From contig BSBM01001138.1 in the NCBI GenBank assembly GCA_027924585.1, positions 7,674,001-7,738,000 of the forward strand: a DNA stretch of 64,000 nucleotides. Reading direction: 5' to 3'. Made by a program: the position numbers and the translations under genes. The notes beneath the pieces were generated by a model, which was not told the origin of the DNA, did no database searches, and saw only the letters and a program-made list of their open reading frames with translations. The stretch comes from Larix kaempferi. Its lineage: Eukaryota > Streptophyta > Pinopsida > Pinales > Pinaceae. The number at the start of each line of letters is the position of its first letter. Positions within the stretch are counted from its first letter, which is position 1. Of the stretch, positions 56,701 through 64,000 are shown one piece after another.

Positions 56701-57474
56701 TTAGCTCTCTGAGGCTAATTACTTGATTGTTAGTGCAACGGATAAACCATAAACATTTAATTTATATTTTTCCAAAATTAATTGCGACACAAAATCCAAT
56801 AATTAACAATAATTTAATATAAATTCATTAACACACCAACATCTGATCTAAGGGATGGGAAGGCTTCTTAACAATATCAAACCTTCAATCCAAGCCATAT
56901 CATAGATGATAATCACTTCTAAAGGCTAATTATTCTTAATCATAGATAACTAGTAATTAAGGTGTTAATTACGACACTGAACGACACTTAGTGCGCAAAT
57001 GACGACACTTATCACAAATCCAATTGTTTAAAAAATAACCATCGATTATCAATCCCAATGGCTTAATAACATCTAATTATATGTAAATAAGACCTAATTA
57101 CCAAAATTACAACAATTAATCATGGTAATTACTAAAGAGAGTCCACAAGACTAGTTAACTAGTTTTCCAATATAAGCAACTAGTCTTGCACAAAATCAGC
57201 TTGTAACCATGCCATTAAACCCAAAGGAAATCCTATATCCATTAACAACATATTTAAGTGTGCACCTACAACCAATTAAAGGTTTATTTGCAGATCATTC
57301 CAATTGCACATAAGGTGATCTTTTTCATCAATTCCAATTAAACTAGTTAACATTCACCGCAAGGAATTGAGTCTAAATAACTGAACCAAAATGAAATTCA
57401 TCCATAAGTAAGGGATCACACATGATAAGTAGCCACCTACAACACAATAACACGTTAGAAACAAAGCACATGGC
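56701..57474. other. AT-rich DNA, no gene seen
   Basis: No coding or repeat signature was recognised between the LINE fragment and the gypsy LTR. The right edge (ATGGC before 57475) would be the target flank of the gypsy element. Confidence 0.5.
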
Positions 57475-59535
57475 TGTAACATTCCATTTTTACGAAAACA
57501 AAGATTTCAATCCACAACCATTTTCATCGCAATGTACCTAGTTTCCAATTTAACTTTCCAAATGCCAAATAAAGAGAAATATATGACTATTTTAGATCAT
57601 GAAAAACATATCATGGGTCACCTACATTCATATGGTTTTAGCTTTCCTCTTATTGACAGTCCATTAAATAACTCACAAAACTAGCTAATTCTACTCATCT
57701 GAATTGACTAGTAATTCTAGGAATCGCTAGAATAATTAAATCCAAAGCTCATATAATCATTCAAATGAAATTCCAACTATAAATAACATGTTTTATCAGT
57801 CATAAAAGAGGCATATCTCATTCAAACATTTCGTCAAACACTTCATATGCAAAGTGACAAATCTACTCAAAGCAATTCCATTGAAGGAGCTAGAAATTGG
57901 AAATTGATCTAGAATTTTGGTAGACATTTCTTAAACACTATCAAGAAGATTTCCCCTCACATCATCACACACATTTAAAGTGTATTTATCATACATAATC
58001 ATAAAAAGAACACAGGCATTTTTACAAACACTTCATGTGCCAAGTCTCCAAACTATGCAAAACAATCCAATCAAAGAACTAGTTTTCGAATAAAAGGTAG
58101 AAGCATCAAAGATAAGTGTCTTAAAACATTACAAGGCTACTGTACCATCAAAATACACATTATATAATGAACATGGGAAGAAATATCAGTTATGTAGTAG
58201 AGGTTCCAAAGAATCATTTCCTCAAACAATTTGCGCACAAAATACCCAAAACTAGTTTCAAATTCCGTCACAAAATTTACTTGCATAAATAGGTTGAATT
58301 CCATTAGAAATTTATTCCACAAATAGCTCATACTTTTCATCAATCATTTCATGTGAATCCATAAATAAATTAGATAAAATCCAAATAAATTAAATAAACA
58401 TGAGATAAAGAACTTATCTTTGCCAAATACGCAACCAGAATTGAATGTGCCATGTTCCACCCAGACGTAGACACTATGCAAGCCAAAACTCACTTTGCAA
58501 TGCTCAGCCCCGAGATGGAACCATGATGCCAAAAGAAAGAACACACTCAACCACAAATTCTCTCAATAAATCATTCCAACCACAACCCAATGGAATGTGT
58601 GTCCTCTACTTCCACTCTAGGTCAATTCCAGTGGCTCCAGGACAATAGTCCAACCACAAACCAATGGCAAGTAGCACATCCAATCCAGGGAAATTCCAGT
58701 GGCTCCAGGAAAAACTCAAATCCAAGGCAGTGGACCTCACCCCTGCTGCCAAACCAGGATATCCATAGGCAATACATAACATTGTCCAACCTCAAATCCA
58801 ATAGTAGTGGACCTCACCCCTGCTGCCAATCCAGGATCTCCAGAGAAAATTCTAGGACATACACTAGTGGATCCAGAGGAAATTCTATGACATACACCAG
58901 GGGATCCAGAGTAACACAGAGGAAATTCTAGGACATACACCAGTGGATCCAGAGTAACTCAGCTTGGGCACAGGCTCCACAAGGGAACAATGACCAACAA
59001 GGATCTCATACCAAGAGTATCAAAATCGAACCACAAGCACAAGATCAAACGTATGAACCAACACACAAGTGTGACTAGCCAACACAAGCAAATCAAATTC
59101 CTTCATGAGAAATTCAAATTGGGAGAGAGAGGGACACAAGCATGAGAGTTACATTCCCAGAATAGTAAACTGGAGTGATACATCAGGTGGCTACACCAAG
59201 AGACACACTAATCCAACTCATGAGGGCACACTAGGTGAGAGAGGGACTCCAATCCTCAAATAAAAAAAATTAATCTCAACATAAATAAAACCAAGGAGTG
59301 ACATAACACATCAGGGTACATAACCAAGAGGGTCCATTAAGTACATAAGAAGGGTGTACATAATCAACATAGGCTCAACACACATAGGTAAACAATTTTA
59401 TTTTATTAATTATTTTATAAGTTCAACATAATAAAGATAATAATAATGTGCCATTATGTCCAGGCACCTTGTTCCACTATGTCCAACATAACAACAATAA
59501 TAATATGTCCAGGGGCTAAACCATAGAGTATTACA
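57475..59535 (-). repeat. 3' LTR of gypsy chromovirus (2061 bp)
   Basis: The element strand begins TGTAATACTCTATGG right after the polypurine tract (59535) and ends GGAATGTTACA (57475), giving TGTAA/TTACA inverted ends. The left limit was set by this match. Inside are GC-richer tandem repeats at 58729-58952. An open frame at 58590-58931 is only these repeats and is not a gene. Confidence 0.75.
58844..58952. repeat. three 33-bp tandem repeats within the LTR
   Basis: Units at 58844-58876, 58877-58909 and 58920-58952 share AAATTCTAGGACATACACCA and GTGGATCCAG, with 10 bp between the last two. Just before, GTGGACCTCACCCCTGCTGC occurs twice, near 58731 and 58807. Repeats in an LTR U3 often alter promoter strength. 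Confidence 0.85.
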
Positions 59536-59550
59536 ACCCTCCCCCTTTAA
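59536..59550 (-). promoter_or_regulatory. polypurine tract of gypsy chromovirus
   Basis: The minus strand reads TTAAAGGGGGAGGGT, directly before the TGTAATACTC start of the 3' LTR. It is where plus-strand synthesis would be primed. Confidence 0.85.
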
Positions 59551-59559
59551 ACAATGCAT

Positions 59560-60270
59560 AGTCCCCGATGCATACACATACATGCCACAAAATATCAAAA
59601 TAGATGAGGGTATGCCTCCCTCATCACATCTTCCAATTCCCAAGTCTCATCCTCAGGAGTATAGTGGATCCACTGAACCTTAACCTGATAGATTTCTCTA
59701 TTTTTGAGCAGCTTGGTCTTCTTTCCTACAGTGGCAACATGATCTACCAGAAAGTATCATTTCGGCTCCACCTAGTCATATCAAGTATATATACAAAACA
59801 TAATCAACATCATGTATACCTGTCAACATGAAATCATATATATACCAACATGCTAACAAGGATCATATGTCAGTATCAAAATAATCTAAGCAATAATATA
59901 TCATATCATATGCATCATCATCTAATGTAAAACAAAATCATCTATTCTACAATTTACCTGTATCATATTCCAATCAATTATATGCCTAGGATCATGCACA
60001 TACTTTTTCAACAAAAAAAACATGAAACACATTATGCACTTTTATGCTAGGAGGCAAATCTAGTTCATAAGCAATTGGTCCTATCTTTTCCAAAATCTCA
60101 AAGGGACCGCAATATCTAGCTGCAAGTTCAGAATAATTCCCCAAGTTTAAAGTACTCTTTTTTTGGTTTCACTTTCAAAAACACATGATCCCCAATCTGA
60201 AACTGCCTGCCAATCCTATTTTGATCTACATAATTTTTTTGTCTATCCTGTGCTATTTTCAAATTCTGTT
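59560..60270 (-). pseudogene. gypsy pol C-terminus with chromodomain-like tail
   Basis: After integrase, the minus strand reads IGDHVFLKVKPKKSTLNLG-like sequence and LAARYCGPFEILEKIGPIAY, ELDLPPSIKVHNVFHVFF (about 60135-60000), then a gap, and WVEPKRYFLVDHVATVGKK-like and LKNREIYQVKVQWIHYTPED, ETWELEDVMREAYPHLF (about 59710-59590). The last part matches the chromodomain-type tail (VKVQW, W-E). Chromodomains steer integration to particular chromatin. The stretch between (about 59770-59990) is not coding-like and may be an insertion. Confidence 0.75.
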
Positions 60271-60960
60271 TAATCCTGACCATTTGATCTTCCATTTCCT
60301 TTAATAATTGTCGCCCAATGAACTATGTCTGTCAGATTGTCCCAACTAATAGGTGTGTTGCATTTTCTTCCATACATTGCTTCAAAAGGATTTACTTTCA
60401 AAGAAGAATGATAACCATTGTTATAAGAAAATTCCACAAGATGCAAATAATTTCCCCATTTAGTAGGATGATCCATTACACACATTATTAACATGTCTTC
60501 AATAACCCGATTAACCCTTTCTGTCTGTCGATCTATCTGAGGATGATGTGAAGTACTCATATTCAAATCTATTCCAAAACCTTTAAACTAACCTTTCCAA
60601 AAATGACCTGTGAATTTTGAATCCCTGTCTGATACAATTGATTTCAGAATACCATGCAATCTAGCTACCTCTTTCATATAAATACCTGTGCTATTTCAGT
60701 TGCTTTATGTGTAGTCTTAACTGGTATAAAGTGAGATGTTTTATTTAATTTTTCTACCACTACCATAATAACATCATGTTGTGACCTTGTCTTAGGTAAT
60801 TTCGTGATAAAATCTATACTGACCACATCACATTTCCATTCTGATATCTGTAAAGGTTGTAACAAACCTGCAGGGTGTCTATGTTCAAATTTTACTTTCT
60901 GACATTCTAAGCATCTAGCTATGTAATCTGTAATTTCCTTTTTCATTCCTGGCCAGTAAT
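60270..60960 (-). pseudogene. gypsy integrase, catalytic residues retained
   Basis: Minus strand: MKKEITDYIARCLECQKVKF (zinc-finger half, 60946), KCDVVSIDFITKLPKTRSQH (first Asp, about 60828-60770), [14 protein letters not shown]-like (second Asp, about 60640-60600), then STSHHPQIDRQTERVNRVIE with the Glu (60562-60505). I count 35 residues between second Asp and Glu, the expected spacing. EAMYGRKCNTPISWDN closes the core. Frame changes lie near 60674 and 60590. All three catalytic residues are kept, in contrast to the copia integrase at the window start. Confidence 0.88.
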
Positions 60961-61032
60961 AATCCTTCTTAACTTCTGCTACTGTCTTTTGATAACCATA
61001 GTGACTTGCATACTATACATCATGCATTTCTT

Positions 61033-62620
61033 TCAAAACCAATTTATTTGCATTTTCAGAGTTAGGAATGTAGCCCTGTTCTTATACTTAAGTATTCCAT
61101 CTTCCAGTTTATAGTGTTCAAACTTATGTGATATTCCTTGTTGTTGCAAACCTACTTTTACATGTTGAAAGAATTCATCTATACTGTTTGCCTCTTTTAT
61201 TCTATCCTTTAAATATGAACTGCTAGTAGTAATATCTATGTGCATCACATGCATTTTCCTACTGAGTGCATCCGCCACTTTATTTTATTTTCATTTTATA
61301 TGTTTAATGTCAAATTTGTATTCACATAGTAGTTCCATCCATCTTCTTTGTATTGCATTTAGATTAGGTTGTTCGAACAAGTATTTTAGTCCAGGGTGAT
61401 CAATTCTTTATTCAAATTTCTTTCCCATTAAGTACTGTCTCCATATCTTTAAAGCATGTACTACTGATGTTAATTCCAAGTCATGTGTAGCATAATTTTC
61501 TTCATTTTCCTTTAAATTCAACCTAGAATCATAAAAAATAACTTGTCCGTTCTAAGTTAACACACCACCTATACCCCGTTGACATGCATATGTACAAACC
61601 ACAAAATTTTCATCTAGATTCACAATTTTCAAAACCGGTGCACTAGTAAGCATCTCTTTAAGCTTCTGAAAACTCGTTTCACATTTAGATGTCTAATCAA
61701 ACTTTATACCTTTCTTTTGTAAAGAAGTTATCGGATGTGAAATATTTGAAAATCCTTCTATAAACTTGTGATAGTATCCTACTAATACGATAAAAGATCT
61801 AACCTATGACACATTCTTAGGTGTTCACCAATTCATAATTGCTTCTATCTTTTCGGGGCCAACTGAGATTCCTTCTTCTGATACAATGTGTCCTAAGTAG
61901 TGAATCTTGTTTTGATAAAAAGAGCACCTACTTAAATTAGCATAAAGTTGTTTCTCTCTGAGTACCTTCATTACTAGTCTCAAGTGTTCTTCATGTTCTT
62001 TCTTTGTCTTAGAGTAAACTAGTATGTCATCGAAGAAAAAAATCACAAACTTGTCCAAATGTTTTAGAAAAATCCCATTCATCAAGCACATAAAGGTAGT
62101 TGGTGCATTCGTCAAACCAAATGGAACAACTCTAAACTCACAGTGACCATATCTTGTTCTAAAAGTTGTCTTATTGGTGTCATCTTCCTTAATTCTGACC
62201 CAATGATAACCCGACCTGATATCTATCTTTGAAAAAATTGTTGCACCCCTTAACTAATCAAATAAGTTATCAATTCTCAGTAAAGGATACTACAGTTCCT
62301 TATAGTTGCTTTATTTATCTGCTTGTAATCTATGCAAAGTCTCAAGGTACCATGTTTCTTTCTTACAAACAAAACCGGTGCTCCCCAAGGTGATACACTA
62401 GGTCTAATATAATCCTTCTTTAATAATTCCTCTAACTGCATCTATAACTCTTTCAACTCAGGTGTACTCATCCTAAAAGGGACTTTAGATGAAGGATATG
62501 TATCGGGCACTAGATCAATAGTAAATTCTATATCTCTTCTAGGAGGCATTCCGGGTATCTCTTGAAATACATTTGCAAATTCCTCTAATACCAGGTAGTC
62601 CTATAATTGAGGTTCCTTTT
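61033..62620 (-). pseudogene. gypsy reverse transcriptase and RNase H
   Basis: Minus strand: IPGMPPRRDIEFTIDLVPDT (about 62560), [20 protein letters not shown] (about 62385-62320), [40 protein letters not shown], then [20 protein letters not shown] (about 62060-62000), with the catalytic DD kept. [20 protein letters not shown] follows, then RNase H with VVCTYACQRGIGGVL and [20 protein letters not shown] (about 61510-61440). KVADALSRKMHVMHID (61280-61230) ends the domain. Stops occur near 61825, 62255 and elsewhere. RNase H keeps its Glu but the first Asp is altered (VCTYAC for VxTDAS). Confidence 0.9.
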
Positions 62621-62759
62621 CCTTAGATTATTCTATGTGAGATGCATATATTTAACACCCTTTTCTAAAACACTTCTTTAATTGTAAGGCTGTAACCTAT
62701 CTTACGGATATAGGTCTATGTATTCCTTTAATTGTTACTATGTTTCCGTCCTCATCTAG

Positions 62760-63900
62760 ACATGTGTAATTCTTATTGTAATAATCCAAGATAGATCATT
62801 GTGCAGTCAACAAGTCCTTACCAATCAAAACATCATAAGATCCTAAGGGGATAACATTCAAATATGATAAAGTCTTTAAACCATTCATTTCCAAAGGACA
62901 TTGTATTATTATTTATATGACTTTTCTTTTAGTTCGAGTTTCTAATTGTACAAGGCCTGCTACCTCAAGGTTAATTTTCTTAAGAGAACAATTCAAAACT
63001 ACATTAGGTGCAACATAACTGTTACTAGATATTGAATCAATTAAAATAGACACGGTTCTATTACCAATCTTACTTGCCAATTCTATCATGTGAGACTGAT
63101 GATTTGCCTTCCTACCTTCCAATGATGCATAAATCCTCTGAGTCTTACCAACATCACCTACTGTTGCTTCCTGGATGTTGTGAATGTTGTATTATTTATT
63201 ATGTGGACAATCCCTTGCATAGTGATTCTCATTACAATTCCAACATCTAACAGGAGGTCTCTTATATGAATCTGGCTACTTATGAAAATTACCACTTCTC
63301 TTGATAGAAGGCTTGATTCCCTTCTTTATTTGGTTTTGTTTAACACTCTTCTTATCTTTCAAGTTCTTATGTTCCTTATTCTTATCCAACTTATAAAATG
63401 TCTTTTCCTTCCAGATTACTTCTTTAAGGGTCTTGGGCATATCATACTGAATCTTATCCTTGTAAAAAGTTGGAAGTCCACTTAGAAATATTTGAATATT
63501 AACTTTCTCATCTTTTATATAGTTTGCATAAGTTAATAGTTCAAGAAATCTCTTATCATATATGCATCCATAGTTAAATTTCCCAACTTAAGTTCAAATA
63601 ATTCTTCCATCTTGTTATCATAGTATTTCTCTGAAAGGTATTCTTGTTGAAAATACTTTTTAAACTTTTTCCAAGTGATATTTTATCCGTCAATACATTT
63701 CAGTTTAACCAAATGTTCCCACCAAAGAGAGGCTCTTCCCTTCAATTGATATATAGCTATTCTTTCTTCCATGTTTGATGAATAATTATGCAATTGGAAA
63801 AACTTTCGGAGCCCTACTAACCATGTTTTTGCTTCTTCACCTTGTTTAACTTCACCATCAAAGGTTGGAGGTTTAATATTTCTTAATTCTCCCATCAATT
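62760..63900 (-). pseudogene. gypsy gag and protease region
   Basis: Minus strand: MMGELRNIKPPTFDGEVKQG, AKTWLVGLRKFFQLHNYSSN and RASLWWEHLVKLK (63898-63690) are the gag core, followed by WKKFKKYFQQEYLSEKYYDN. The knuckle CWNCNENHYARDC (about 63242-63204) has the CX2CX3HX4C form usual in this lineage. The protease (63122-62780) reads NRTVSILIDSISSNSYVAP, where active gypsy protease has DSGA (the Gly is now Ile), then IPLGSYDVLIGKDLLTAQ. Many stops lie between 63680 and 63250. The region 62620-62760 carries no clear motif. Gag starts upstream of, or close to, 63900. Confidence 0.85.
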
Positions 63901-64000
63901 GATCATGTTCATACCTTATCCTTCTATTATTACGGTCATCTGAAATATGTCTGTACTAATCTCAGGACTTCTATCTCTTTTTCTCAAGGGAGGTGTACGG

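Larger units (their letters stand above)
57475..64000 (-). mobile_element. Ty3/gypsy chromovirus, minus strand, 5' end outside window
   Basis: On the minus strand from 64000: gag, zinc knuckle, protease, RT, RNase H, integrase, chromodomain-like tail, polypurine tract and 3' LTR. RT preceding integrase is the gypsy order, and the tail places it among chromodomain elements. All major domains can be read, but frames are broken by many stops and indels, so this copy is not autonomous. The 5' LTR and gag start lie beyond 64000. The LTR is long for its class (2061 bp). Confidence 0.93.

Noticed and set aside
58590-58931. Open frame of 113 codons
   Set aside because: It consists of tandem repeats within the gypsy LTR, on the strand opposite to the element.

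Overview
This window looks like repeat-dense nuclear DNA from a large-genome seed plant. A gymnosperm, perhaps a conifer, is my guess from the flavour of the LINE and gypsy proteins and from the old, stop-riddled state of the elements; the sequence does not prove it. I found no intact host gene, no tRNA or rRNA gene and no CRISPR array. Nearly everything recognisable is a transposable element or a decayed remnant, set in AT-rich DNA.

Layout. 1-3420 is the 3' part of a Ty1/copia element (integrase, RT, RNase H, polypurine tract, 3' LTR). At 4402-4524 is an isolated GC-rich 123-bp palindrome. A composite repeat then appears three times: copy A (about 5.4-24.1 kb, heavily interrupted), copy C (24.1-33.6 kb, joined directly to A) and copy B (51.1-56.3 kb). 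The composite holds, in order, a minus-strand LINE RT remnant, AT-rich minisatellite DNA, a conserved minus-strand ORF of about 80 codons, an LTR/PBS-like segment, a gypsy-type gag with a zinc knuckle, and a minus-strand helical, probably coiled-coil ORF. Comparing copies gives clean empty sites for later insertions. These are a 5'-truncated LINE at 7151-8840 (11-bp target-site duplication, TSD), an RNase H-bearing LINE tail at 11.07-11.95 kb, a full-length 7.1-kb LINE at 15654-22754 (15-bp TSD), a 298-bp MITE at 23506-23803, and in copy C a 2.89-kb palindromic-ended gypsy derivative at 27448-30333 (5-bp TSD).

Further right: a tandem duplicate of the antisense ORF with a (TA)n(GA)n tract (33-35.4 kb); a decayed gypsy gag-protease (35.9-38.2 kb); hairpin and MITE-like sequence (41.2 kb); a 1387-bp putative solo gypsy LTR (42393-43779); and a minus-strand LINE with ORF1, endonuclease and the start of RT but no 3' half (46.9-50.6 kb). 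Last is a minus-strand chromodomain gypsy element (57475 to beyond 64000) whose gag, protease, RT, RNase H, integrase, chromodomain, PPT and 3' LTR are all recognisable, although frames are broken.

The most unusual items are the palindromic gypsy derivative, the gag-plus-antisense-ORF composite family, the extra ORF downstream of RNase H in two LINEs, and the loss of several endonuclease catalytic motifs in the full-length LINE.
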